Shown here: piece after piece, positions 8,335 to 15,969 of the stretch
Position numbering within the stretch: position 1 is the first letter of the stretch
Layout: every line of letters starts with the position of its first letter
Source of the DNA: Alistipes sp.
GTDB lineage: Bacteria > Bacteroidota > Bacteroidia > Bacteroidales > Rikenellaceae
Assembly: GCA_020026375.1 (NCBI GenBank)
Contig: JAHHQN010000011.1
Span: 1 to 64,000 of the forward strand
Direction of reading: 5' to 3'
Length of the DNA: 64,000 nt
Position numbers and translations under genes: made by a program
Notes under the pieces: model-generated
What the model saw: the letters and a program-made list of their open reading frames with translations, nothing else
The model's database searches: none
What the model was told of the DNA's origin: nothing

Positions 8335-8388
8335 AGCTGTTTTAGCGATTTTTTATTGTGGTTGCAATCAGTCAAATCTTTCCACATC
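8335..8388 (-). promoter_or_regulatory. SAM-II riboswitch aptamer upstream of metK
   Basis: On the minus strand the leader reads P1 UGUGG, then AAAGAUUUGACUGAUUGCAA, then P1' CCACA, then AAUAAAAAAUCGCUAAAACAG. This reproduces the conserved SAM-II core (GAUUURAC, UUGCA, AUAAA and GCUAAAA). The pseudoknot P2 can form between CUG of the loop and the 3' CAG. The family binds SAM and represses methionine/SAM genes in Alphaproteobacteria and Bacteroidetes, which fits metK. The aptamer ends about 70 nt before the ATG, further than in textbook SAM-II leaders, so how it blocks expression is not obvious. Confidence 0.85.
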
Positions 8389-8412
8389 TCCCTGATTTTT
8401 AAATCGGGACGA

Positions 8413-8444
8413 CAAAGGTACGAAGTTTTTTCGGATTATCAAAA
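8413..8444 (-). promoter_or_regulatory. metK promoter
   Basis: On the minus strand TTTTG (8440-8444) is followed after 19 bp by TACCTTTG (8413-8420), an almost ideal Bacteroidetes promoter. Transcription would start near 8406, so the SAM-II aptamer lies entirely within the leader. Confidence 0.75.
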
Positions 8445-8516
8445 TCCTGAAGTCACACCGACCATTCTCCGATTGTTTTTTGCTTTGGCGCACCTCCGCC
8501 GCCCGACCTTACGGAC

Positions 8517-8555
8517 AAAAAAAAGGGACGACCCTCCTCTGCGGAAGGTCGCCCC
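8517..8555 (-). terminator. Terminator of tkt
   Basis: On the minus strand a stem (GGGGCGACC / GGTCGTCCC) is followed by a T-run (A-run 8517-8524 on plus), about 30 bp after the tkt stop. Confidence 0.8.
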
Positions 8556-8583
8556 ATTATATAAAGGTATCCCTGTTTTCGGT

Positions 8584-10614
8584 TTACTTGCCGAGCATCT
8601 TCTTCACCTCCTCGGCCACGGTCTCGCCGTTGTAGCCGAACTTCTCGTCCAGCACCTTGTAGGGAGCCGAATAACCGAAGTGGTTGAGTCCGTGAATCAT
8701 GCCCGACTCACCGACCAGACCCATGAGGTTGACCGACAGACCCGAAGTCATACCGTAGCGCACGATGCCGGCAGGCAGCACGGTGTCCTGATACGATTTG
8801 GGCTGGTCGCGGAAGAGACCCTCACTCGGCACGCTGACCACGCGCACCTGAATGCCCTCCTTCGCGAGCAGTTCGGCACCGTCGATAAGGGTCGACACCT
8901 CCGAACCCGAAGCCACCAGCACGGCAGCCGGTTTGGCAGCGTCTCTGACCACATAACCGCCCTTCGAAATCTGGGCAGCCTCCTCGCGGCGGTTGTTGCC
9001 CAGCGAGGGAATCGACTTGATGTCCTGACGCGAGAAAATCAGCGCCACGGGACGCTCCTCCTCCATGGCCACCTTCCAGGCCATCACGGCCTCGTCGCCG
9101 TCGGCAGGACGCAGAACGACCATCGAACGCTCGCCACGGTGATTGTGGAGATGTTCCATCAGACGAATCTGGGTCTCATGCTCAATGGGCTGGTGGGTAG
9201 GACCGTCCTCGCCCACGCGGAACGAGTCGTGCGACCATACGTAGATGACATGCAGACGCATGAGTGCCGACAGACGCACGGCTGGCTTCATGTAGTCGGA
9301 GAACACGAAGAAGGTACCGCACGCGGGAATCACACCGCCGTGCAATGCCATACCGTTCATCACGCAGGCCATCGTCAGCTCCGAGACACCGGCCTGGAAG
9401 AACTTGCCCGAGAAGTCGCCCTTCTCGAAGGCCTTGGTCTTCTTCAAGAAGCCGTCGGTCTTGTCGGAGTTGGAGAGGTCGGCCGACGACACAATCATGT
9501 TGTCGATTTTCTCGCCATAGACACCCAGCACGGTAGCCGAAGCGGCACGGGTGGCGCCGTTGGGCTTTATCTCGATGGATTTGTAATCGATGTCGGGGAG
9601 TTTGCCCGAGAGGAAGTTGTCCAGCTTGCGCGCCAGGTCCTTGTTCTCCTGACGCCAGTTCTTCTCCACCTCCTTGCGCTCCTCGCTCCAGGCCAGCAGC
9701 TGCTCGCGGCGTGCGGCAAACACCTCGCGGCTCTCCTCGAAGTAGGCGAACGGATCGTCGACATCACCGCCCAGGTTCTTCACCGTGGCGGCCAGATCGG
9801 CACCGGCCTTGCTCAGCGGCTGGCCGTGGGTCGACACCTGATCCTCGTAGCTGGTGCCGTCGGCACCTATGGCACCCTTGGCCATGATGGTGCGGCCGAC
9901 GATGAGCGTAGGACGCTCCTTCTCCTCGTTGGCGGCCTTCAGCGCGGCACGAATCTGCTCGATGTCGTGGCCGTCGATGGTAATCACATTCCAACCCCAC
10001 GCCTGATATTTCATCTCGACGTTCTCGCCGTCCACCTCGTCGACCTTGGTCGAGAGCTGCACATTGTTGGCGTCGTAGAACATGATGAAATTCGACAAAC
10101 CGAGGTGACCGGCAACACGACCCACACCCTGCGAGATTTCCTCCTCGACAGCACCGTCGGAGATGTAAGCATAGGTCTTGTGAGCCATCCACTCGCCGAA
10201 ACGGGCCACCATGAAACGCTCGGCGATAGCCGCGCCCAATGCCATGGCATGACCCTGACCCAGCGGTCCCGAGGTGTTCTCGATACCGTGCATCACGTCG
10301 GCTTCGGGGTGACCGGGAGTCACACTGCCCCACTGGCGCAACGACTTGAGGTCATCGACAGAGTAGACACCGGCCAGAGCCAGTGTGCCATAGAGCATCG
10401 GAGACATGTGTCCGGGATCGAGGAACATACGGTCTCTGAACGGATAGGCCAGGTTCTCGGGATTGTATCTCAAGAACTCGGTGTAGAGTACCGTCATGAA
10501 GTCGGCACCGCCCATAGCACCACCGGGGTGACCCGATTTTGCCTTTTCAACCATTGCTGCAGCCAGAATTCTGATGTTATCGGCGACACGCGTAAGTTTG
10601 GAATTTGTAGACAT
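8584..10614 (-). CDS. tkt: Transketolase
   Basis: Thiamine-diphosphate enzyme of the non-oxidative pentose phosphate pathway. The 676-residue chain has the ThDP-binding GHMSPMLYGTLALAG and VGRVAGHLGLSNFIMFYDANN regions in the N-terminal half. The pyrimidine-domain motif EDGPTHQPIEHETQIRLM (with catalytic Glu upstream in GVSELTMACVMNGMALHGG) and the C-terminal domain follow. Length is that of a complete transketolase. A TATATTTG box on the minus strand at 10742-10749 is a possible promoter; a -33 partner is not clear. Confidence 0.96.
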   Translation of the reverse strand: MSTNSKLTRVADNIRILAAAMVEKAKSGHPGGAMGGADFMTVLYTEFLRYNPENLAYPFRDRMFLDPGHMSPMLYGTLALAGVYSVDDLKSLRQWGSVTPGHPEADVMHGIENTSGPLGQGHAMALGAAIAERFMVARFGEWMAHKTYAYISDGAVEEEISQGVGRVAGHLGLSNFIMFYDANNVQLSTKVDEVDGENVEMKYQAWGWNVITIDGHDIEQIRAALKAANEEKERPTLIVGRTIMAKGAIGADGTSYEDQVSTHGQPLSKAGADLAATVKNLGGDVDDPFAYFEESREVFAARREQLLAWSEERKEVEKNWRQENKDLARKLDNFLSGKLPDIDYKSIEIKPNGATRAASATVLGVYGEKIDNMIVSSADLSNSDKTDGFLKKTKAFEKGDFSGKFFQAGVSELTMACVMNGMALHGGVIPACGTFFVFSDYMKPAVRLSALMRLHVIYVWSHDSFRVGEDGPTHQPIEHETQIRLMEHLHNHRGERSMVVLRPADGDEAVMAWKVAMEEERPVALIFSRQDIKSIPSLGNNRREEAAQISKGGYVVRDAAKPAAVLVASGSEVSTLIDGAELLAKEGIQVRVVSVPSEGLFRDQPKSYQDTVLPAGIVRYGMTSGLSVNLMGLVGESGMIHGLNHFGYSAPYKVLDEKFGYNGETVAEEVKKMLGK

Positions 10615-10710
10615 ATTAATTAGTTTATAATTTTAAGTAGATACTTTCTCTGTCGGTATATCTCCCGGCCGGAACGCCACAGAACGCAGATTGGAGTTCC
10701 CACCCATTCG

Positions 10711-10733
10711 TTGTGACGGACAAAGCGTCACAA
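10711..10733. repeat. Inverted repeat between clpX and tkt
   Basis: TTGTGACG and CGTCACAA are separated by 7 bp, between the clpX stop and the tkt start. No T-run follows on either strand, so it is either a weak terminator for clpX or a protein-binding site. Confidence 0.4.
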
Positions 10734-10762
10734 GACCAATACAAATATATAATAAAAAACTG

Positions 10763-12049
10763 TTAACTCTGCTGATTTACGGCAAGAATATTCGACTTTT
10801 CAATCTTTTTTGCCGCGTAGTCACGGGTAACGGTGAATTTGTCGGGCTGCTCCGAGGGGATTTCGAACATCGCGTCCATCATCACCGCCTCGCAAATCGA
10901 GCGCAGGCCTCGCGCGCCGAGTTTGAACTCCACGGCCTTGTCGACAATGTAGTCCAGTGCCTCGGGCGAGAACTCCAGCTCCACACCGTCCATCTCGAAG
11001 AGACGCACATACTGCTTGATGATGGCGTTCTTGGGTTCGGTGAGAATCGAGCGCAGGGCCTCACGGCCGAGGGGCTGCATGTAGGTCAGCACGGGCATAC
11101 GACCCACCAGCTCGGGAATCAGTCCGAACGACTTCAAATCCTGGGGGGTGATGTACTGCATCAGGTTGCCGCGGTCAATCTTGTCCTCGTTCAGACGGCC
11201 GTAACCCACCGCACGGGTGTTCATGCGCTGGGCAATCTTGCGCTCGATGCCGTCGAACGCACCGCCGCAGATGAAGAGAATATTGCGGGTGTCGACCTGA
11301 ATGTACTTCTGGTCGGGGTGCTTTCTTCCGCCCTGAGGGGGTACATTGACGATGGTACCCTCCAGAATCTTGAGCAGCGCCTGCTGCACACCCTCACCCG
11401 ACACGTCGCGCGTGATGGAAGGGTTGTCGCTCTTGCGGGCAATCTTGTCAATCTCGTCGATGAAGACGATACCGCGCTGCGCCAGTTCCACATTGTAGTC
11501 GGCCACCTGCAACAGACGCGAGAGAATGCTCTCCACATCTTCGCCCACATAGCCGGCCTCGGTCAGCACCGTGGCATCGACAATGGTGAACGGCACCTTG
11601 AGCAGTTTGGCGATGGTCTTGGCCATGAGGGTCTTGCCCGTACCGGTCGAACCCACCAGCACCACATTCGACTTGTCGATTTCCACCTCGTCCTTTCGGG
11701 GGGTGTGCATCAGTCGCTTGTAGTGGTTGTAGACCGCCACCGAGAGGTAACGCTTGGCAGCGTCCTGACCGATGACATACTGGTCGAGGAACTCCTTGAT
11801 TTGACGGGGTTTCATCAAATCCTCCTCCTTGAGGGGTACAGGGCCCTTGCTACCGCCCTCCTTCTGCCCCACCATCTGATTTTCCTCCATGATGGTGTAG
11901 CCGTTGGCGATACAGCGGTTGCAGATGTTGGCACCGTTCATGCCCTGGAACATCACCTCCACTTCCTCGCGGCCTGCACCGCAGAACGAGCAGCGGTCAC
12001 CGCCCTTGTCGTTGCCGTTGTTCTTGTTGTTATTCTTGTTTTGAGACAT
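10763..12049 (-). CDS. clpX: ClpX, ATP-dependent unfoldase of ClpXP
   Basis: Hexameric AAA+ unfoldase that feeds substrates to ClpP. The N-terminal zinc-binding domain (CSFCGAGREEVEVMFQGMNGANICNRC, four Cys) is followed by Walker A GSTGTGKT, Walker B GIVFIDEIDKIA, the pore loop region (VGYVGED with VESIL), and sensor 2 (KLGARGLRSICE). Length 428 is normal. The start codon lies inside the end of clpP (20-bp overlap), so the pair is translationally linked in the order clpP-clpX. Confidence 0.97.
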   Translation of the reverse strand: MSQNKNNNKNNGNDKGGDRCSFCGAGREEVEVMFQGMNGANICNRCIANGYTIMEENQMVGQKEGGSKGPVPLKEEDLMKPRQIKEFLDQYVIGQDAAKRYLSVAVYNHYKRLMHTPRKDEVEIDKSNVVLVGSTGTGKTLMAKTIAKLLKVPFTIVDATVLTEAGYVGEDVESILSRLLQVADYNVELAQRGIVFIDEIDKIARKSDNPSITRDVSGEGVQQALLKILEGTIVNVPPQGGRKHPDQKYIQVDTRNILFICGGAFDGIERKIAQRMNTRAVGYGRLNEDKIDRGNLMQYITPQDLKSFGLIPELVGRMPVLTYMQPLGREALRSILTEPKNAIIKQYVRLFEMDGVELEFSPEALDYIVDKAVEFKLGARGLRSICEAVMMDAMFEIPSEQPDKFTVTRDYAAKKIEKSNILAVNQQS

Positions 12050-12734
12050 TTTTCACACGTTTGGTTAGTACTTCGTCGATAAGTCCGTAGTCACACGCCT
12101 CCTGGGCGGTGAGCCAGTAGTCGCGGTCGGCGTCCTTCTCGATTTTCTTCACCGACACTCCCGAATGCAGCGAGAGGATATTGTAGAGTTCCTTCTTGGT
12201 CTTGATGATTTCGCGCGCCGTGATTTCGATGTCCGAAGCCTGACCCTGCGCGCCGCCCAGCGGCTGGTGAATCATCACACGCGAATGAGGCAGGGCCGAA
12301 CGCTTGCCGGCCGCACCTGCCGTGAGCAGCACGGCACCCATCGAGGCGGCCAGACCCGTGCAGATGGTCGACACGTCGGGAGCCACCAGCTGCATGGTGT
12401 CGTAGATACCCAGTCCGGCCGACACCGAGCCGCCGGGCGAGTTGATATAGAGCATGATGTCCTTCTCGGGGTCCACCGACTCCAGGAAGAGGAGCTGGGC
12501 CTGAATGATATTGGCCGCATCGTCGTAGATGGGCGCACCCAGGAAGATGATGCGGTCCATCATCAGACGCGAGAACACGTCCATGGTGGCCACATTCATG
12601 TGGCGTTCCTCGATAATGGTAGGCGACACATAGCCTGCGCTCACCGACTGGAAATCATGCAGTTTCAGCGAGCTGATGCCGCATTTCATGCGGGCATATT
12701 TTTCAAATTCCGACATATAGCGATTATTTTTCAC
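12030..12734 (-). CDS. clpP: ClpP, proteolytic subunit of the Clp protease
   Basis: Tetradecameric serine protease. The catalytic Ser lies in GLAASMGAVLLTAGA, His in SRVMIHQPLGG and Asp further on near IEKDADRDYWLTAQEACDYGLID. At 234 residues it has about 30 extra N-terminal residues relative to mature E. coli ClpP, which may be a propeptide or a longer axial loop. It lies between tig (own terminator) and clpX (overlapping). Confidence 0.96.
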   Translation of the reverse strand: MKNNRYMSEFEKYARMKCGISSLKLHDFQSVSAGYVSPTIIEERHMNVATMDVFSRLMMDRIIFLGAPIYDDAANIIQAQLLFLESVDPEKDIMLYINSPGGSVSAGLGIYDTMQLVAPDVSTICTGLAASMGAVLLTAGAAGKRSALPHSRVMIHQPLGGAQGQASDIEITAREIIKTKKELYNILSLHSGVSVKKIEKDADRDYWLTAQEACDYGLIDEVLTKRVKNVSKQE

Positions 12735-12777
12735 AAAAAGGACTTTGCAAACATCACGCCTGCAAAGTCCAAAGTTA
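12735..12777 (-). terminator. tig terminator overlapping a clpP promoter box
   Basis: On the minus strand GGACTTTGCA / TGCAAAGTCC (12740-12770) form a 10-bp stem followed by TTTTT, terminating tig. The minus-strand box TAACTTTG (12770-12777) shares its edge with the stem base and would start clpP transcription within the hairpin loop region. Confidence 0.7.
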
Positions 12778-12797
12778 TGCTTTATTGGGATAAAATA

Positions 12798-14123
12798 CTA
12801 AAGCTCGTTGGCGATTTTTGCGAACTCATCAGCCGAAATCTCCTTCTCAACGACCTTGATTTTCTGCTTCACGTCCTCAACCACCTTGGTCTCGTAGAGC
12901 TTCTCGTAGATTTTCTGACCCTGCTGCTTGTCAGCGAGCAGCTTCTCCACATAGCCGGCCAGCATCTCCTCGGGAGCCGAAGGCATGCCGTACTGTGCGA
13001 ACTGGGCAGCTGCCAGCGCCTTGGCCTCGGCCTCGGCCTCCTCCTTCGATACCGAGAGCTTGTCCTCGGTGATGTAGTGCTTCTGGATAAAGTTCCAGGT
13101 GTACATCTTCAGGAACTGGTCGAACTCCTTGTCGATGTCCTCCATCGAGAACTTGCCCTCGTTGATGGCGAACAACCAACGCTTCAGGAAGCCCTCGGGC
13201 ATCTTCAGACCTGCCTTCTCCAGGAGGAAGTTTCTCATCTGGAGAGTGAACAGGAAGTCGCTCTCGCGCTTCAGCTCGCTCTTGATGTCCTCATCGAGGA
13301 ACTTCTCGAACTCCTCGGCCGACTTCACGTTGCCCGAGGGGAAAGCCATCTTGAAGAACTCCTCGTTCAACTCGGGCTCTGCGAACTTGCGGATTTTGGT
13401 AATCTCCAGCGAGAACTCGGGGTTGATGCCCTCCAGCTCGTTCTCCTTCACCTGAAGGATTGCGGCGCGCTGTGCGGGAGTCTTGTAGAGGTCGTTGATG
13501 TTGACAGTGGTCTTGAAGCCCACCTTCTGGCCGATGAAGGGCTTGCGCTCCTCCTCCGACATCGAAATCAGACCTACGTATGCGTCAGCGATGTTCATGT
13601 CACCGTTGTCGAGCGTTACCGACAGTGCCTCGTCGGAGGTTACCTCCTCGGCGTCAACCAGACGGCCGTAGCGGCGCAGGTAGTTGGTGCGGTAGTCGTT
13701 GTGCATCTTCTCGTCCACCTTGATGGCGTTGTAAACCACCTCGTCGTTCTCCGAGAGGGCGATTTCCACCTTGGGAGCCTCGCCTACCTCGAATACGTAC
13801 TCGAACTCGGTGCTGTTCTCGAAATCGAGAGCACCCTGCTCCTCGGCGCCGATGATGTCGCCCAGGATCTCGATTTTCTCGTTCTGGAGATACTCCGAAG
13901 CGGCCTCCCAAGCCTTGCGGTAAGACTGCTCTGCAACCACACCTCGGCCGTACATCTTGCGGATAACGCCCATGGGTACCATACCACGACGGAAACCGGG
14001 GATTTCCGCCTTACGACGGTAGTCACGAAGGTTCTTCTCTACCTCCTGACCATAATCCTCCTCAACTACAGTGACTTTAAGAAGCGAATTATTCTCTTCG
14101 CGCTGTTCTCTTACAATCTTCAT
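12798..14123 (-). CDS. tig: Trigger factor (ribosome-associated chaperone)
   Basis: Binds nascent chains at the ribosome exit. The N-terminal ribosome-binding domain contains GFRRGMVPMGVIRKMYG, the equivalent of the GFRxGKxP signature. A divergent middle PPIase-like region and a long helical C-terminal domain ending in Lys/Glu-rich sequence follow. Length 441 matches the family. The similarity is weaker than for E. coli Tig, as usual in Bacteroidetes, but synteny with clpP-clpX supports the call. Confidence 0.92.
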   Translation of the reverse strand: MKIVREQREENNSLLKVTVVEEDYGQEVEKNLRDYRRKAEIPGFRRGMVPMGVIRKMYGRGVVAEQSYRKAWEAASEYLQNEKIEILGDIIGAEEQGALDFENSTEFEYVFEVGEAPKVEIALSENDEVVYNAIKVDEKMHNDYRTNYLRRYGRLVDAEEVTSDEALSVTLDNGDMNIADAYVGLISMSEEERKPFIGQKVGFKTTVNINDLYKTPAQRAAILQVKENELEGINPEFSLEITKIRKFAEPELNEEFFKMAFPSGNVKSAEEFEKFLDEDIKSELKRESDFLFTLQMRNFLLEKAGLKMPEGFLKRWLFAINEGKFSMEDIDKEFDQFLKMYTWNFIQKHYITEDKLSVSKEEAEAEAKALAAAQFAQYGMPSAPEEMLAGYVEKLLADKQQGQKIYEKLYETKVVEDVKQKIKVVEKEISADEFAKIANEL

Positions 14124-14175
14124 AATGAATATATTATATTTGTTATTTCTCCGTATGATTTTAACAATCGGGTGA

Positions 14176-14206
14176 CAAAGGTACTAAAATAATCTTTGAA
14201 GCACAA
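14176..14206 (-). promoter_or_regulatory. Promoter of tig
   Basis: On the minus strand TACCTTTG (14176-14183) is preceded after about 20 bp by a TTG-containing -33 element (14204-14206), giving a leader of roughly 45 nt. Confidence 0.6.
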
Positions 14207-14227
14207 CATCTTTTCCCTATAAATTAG

Positions 14228-14235
14228 TATCTTTG
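14228..14235 (+). promoter_or_regulatory. Promoter -7 element of the glutaminyl cyclase gene
   Basis: TATCTTTG lies 20 bp before the ATG at 14256. It is divergent from the tig promoter, only about 45 bp away. The -33 element is weak (CTTTTCC near 14208). Confidence 0.55.
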
Positions 14236-14255
14236 TACATTATTTTAAGGCTGAA

Positions 14256-15068
14256 ATGAAAATTCGAAGCATACTTTTACTCTGCATGACCGCCCTGACG
14301 GCCTGCGCCGGCGGAAGCAGCCGCATGAAGGCCACATCGGCCGATGCCGCATCGCCCGCCCCCGAACCGGTGGAATACACCTTCAGGGTGAAGCAGTCGT
14401 GGCCGCACTCCACGAGTGCCTACACCCAGGGTCTCCAATATCTCGACGGTCTGTTGTGGGAAGGCACGGGACTCCACGGCCAATCGGTGGTGCGTACCAC
14501 CGACCTCACCACGGGCAAGAGCCGCGAGCTGGCCCGCCTGCCCCAATCGGAATTCGGCGAGGGCATCACCATCTTGGGCGACAGTCTCTACCAGCTCACC
14601 TGGCAGGAGAACACCTGTCACCTCTACCGCATCACCGACCGCGGACTCGACAAACTGCGCGACTTCCGCTACACGGGCGAGGGTTGGGGCATCACCTCCG
14701 ACGGCCAACGGCTCTACATGTCCGACGGCTCGGAGAACCTCACCGTCCTGCACCGCGACAACTTCCGCCGCGAACGCCGCATCACCGTCACCCTCAACGG
14801 CGAACCGGTACACTTCCTCAACGAGCTGGAGTGGATCGAGGGACGGATATGGGCCAATGTCTACACCACCGAGCAGGTGGTCATCATCGACCCCCAAAGC
14901 GGACGCGTCGAGGGCATTGTCGACCTGACGGGACTCCTGCCCGAGAAGGAGCGCACCGCCACCACCGATGTGCTCAACGGCATCGCCTACGACAAGGAGC
15001 AGAAGCGCATACTGGTCACGGGCAAGAACTGGAGCAAGGTTTTCGAAATAGAAATAATCCCACGATAG
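14256..15068 (+). CDS. Glutaminyl-peptide cyclotransferase, lipoprotein
   Basis: Predicted to convert N-terminal Gln of exported proteins to pyroglutamate. The signal peptide MKIRSILLLCMTALTAC ends in a lipobox (LTAC), so the protein is anchored in the envelope. The body shows the beta-propeller features of plant/bacterial-type glutamine cyclotransferases: FRVKQSWPHSTSAYTQGLQYLDGLLWEGTGLHGQS, the GEGITILGDSLYQLTWQE and FRYTGEGWGITSDGQRLYMSDGS repeats, and LNELEWIEGRIWANVYTTEQVVIID. At 270 residues it is full length. It is directly abutted by the MetH-activation-domain gene, whose ATG follows the stop codon without a gap. Confidence 0.88.
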   Translation: MKIRSILLLCMTALTACAGGSSRMKATSADAASPAPEPVEYTFRVKQSWPHSTSAYTQGLQYLDGLLWEGTGLHGQSVVRTTDLTTGKSRELARLPQSEFGEGITILGDSLYQLTWQENTCHLYRITDRGLDKLRDFRYTGEGWGITSDGQRLYMSDGSENLTVLHRDNFRRERRITVTLNGEPVHFLNELEWIEGRIWANVYTTEQVVIIDPQSGRVEGIVDLTGLLPEKERTATTDVLNGIAYDKEQKRILVTGKNWSKVFEIEIIPR

Positions 15069-15824
15069 ATGGCTGCAACACCCCATACCCCCGAGTGTGC
15101 CGCACGGCACCCCTTCCGTCCGCTCCATGAGGGACGACTGGTATTCCCCGACTTCGATGTGCAGGACGTGCAGCCCTACATCGACTGGCGGCTTCTCTAC
15201 GACGAGTACGGTGCGGAGGCCGGCAGCGACCGTGCGCTCCAGCTCCACGAACGCGCCACCGCCCTGCTGAAACACATCGCGGAACAACGGCTGCTCAAAC
15301 TGCAGGCCGTCATCGGCATATACGCCGTCCGCCCCGAAGGCGACAACCTGCTGCTCACCGACACCAGAGGCCACACCACCCGTCTGTCCTCCTGCGGCGC
15401 ACTCGGCTCCCGTCTCTCGCCCTCGGGCGACTACATGGGCTGCTATGCCGTCACGGCAGGCATCGGTCGTCGAGAGCTGTGCGCCAAGTATGCCATCGAG
15501 GAGGACGACTCCTCTTCGGAACTGACGGCCGCTCTGTCCCGACTGCTCACCCGCGCCTTCGCCGAAGCACTCCACACCTTCGTGCGCCGCGAGATGTGGG
15601 GATATGCCGCCGACGAGCGGCTCACACCCCGACAAATCGCCGACCGAGAGTATCGCGGCGAGCGTATCGACATCGGCACCCCGTCGCTTCCCGACCCCGC
15701 GCTGCGCGACGCCCTCCACGGCCTGCTGGCCGTGGGACTCACCACCGAGATGCAGCTCGACGCAGCACACAACCCCTCGCCCGAGGAGAGCCTCTACGGT
15801 GTCATGCTGGCCGACCGCCGATAA
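15069..15824 (+). CDS. Free-standing MetH activation (reactivation) domain protein
   Basis: Resembles the C-terminal SAM-binding activation domain of cobalamin-dependent methionine synthase, which reductively remethylates inactive cob(II)alamin. Recognisable parts are YIDWRLLYDEYG near residue 38, DYMGCYAVTAG near 122, FAEALHTFVRREMWGYAADERLT near 165-187, and YRGERIDIGTPSLPDP near 195-210. The last corresponds to the E. coli RPAPGYPACP SAM-binding loop. Here the Arg and Gly are kept but Tyr is Thr and the following Cys is Leu. The other MetH domains are absent from the window. The gene starts immediately after the upstream stop, so it is cotranscribed with the cyclase. Confidence 0.82.
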   Translation: MAATPHTPECAARHPFRPLHEGRLVFPDFDVQDVQPYIDWRLLYDEYGAEAGSDRALQLHERATALLKHIAEQRLLKLQAVIGIYAVRPEGDNLLLTDTRGHTTRLSSCGALGSRLSPSGDYMGCYAVTAGIGRRELCAKYAIEEDDSSSELTAALSRLLTRAFAEALHTFVRREMWGYAADERLTPRQIADREYRGERIDIGTPSLPDPALRDALHGLLAVGLTTEMQLDAAHNPSPEESLYGVMLADRR

Positions 15825-15969
15825 CCGCAGCGAAGAACACCCCCTGCGCCCCCACGGCGCGCCGACTTCTTCCCTTCCCCTCCCGATTTGAATGAACGAA
15901 CGAATACTCCGCCCCGCGCCCCACGGCCGCGGCGGATATTACGAATAATTTGCAAAAGTCCTATTTTCA

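Larger units (their letters stand above)
8267..8583 (-). other. metK leader and metK-tkt intergenic region
   Basis: This 317-bp gap contains no gene. It holds the metK leader with the SAM-II aptamer, the metK promoter and, at its far end, the tkt terminator. A second box reading TACGTTTG on the minus strand (8291-8298) lies between aptamer and start codon but has no visible -33 partner. Confidence 0.7.

Noticed and set aside
10711..10733. Terminator call for clpX
   Set aside because: The inverted repeat is perfect but has no T-run on the minus strand, so I list it as an inverted repeat only.
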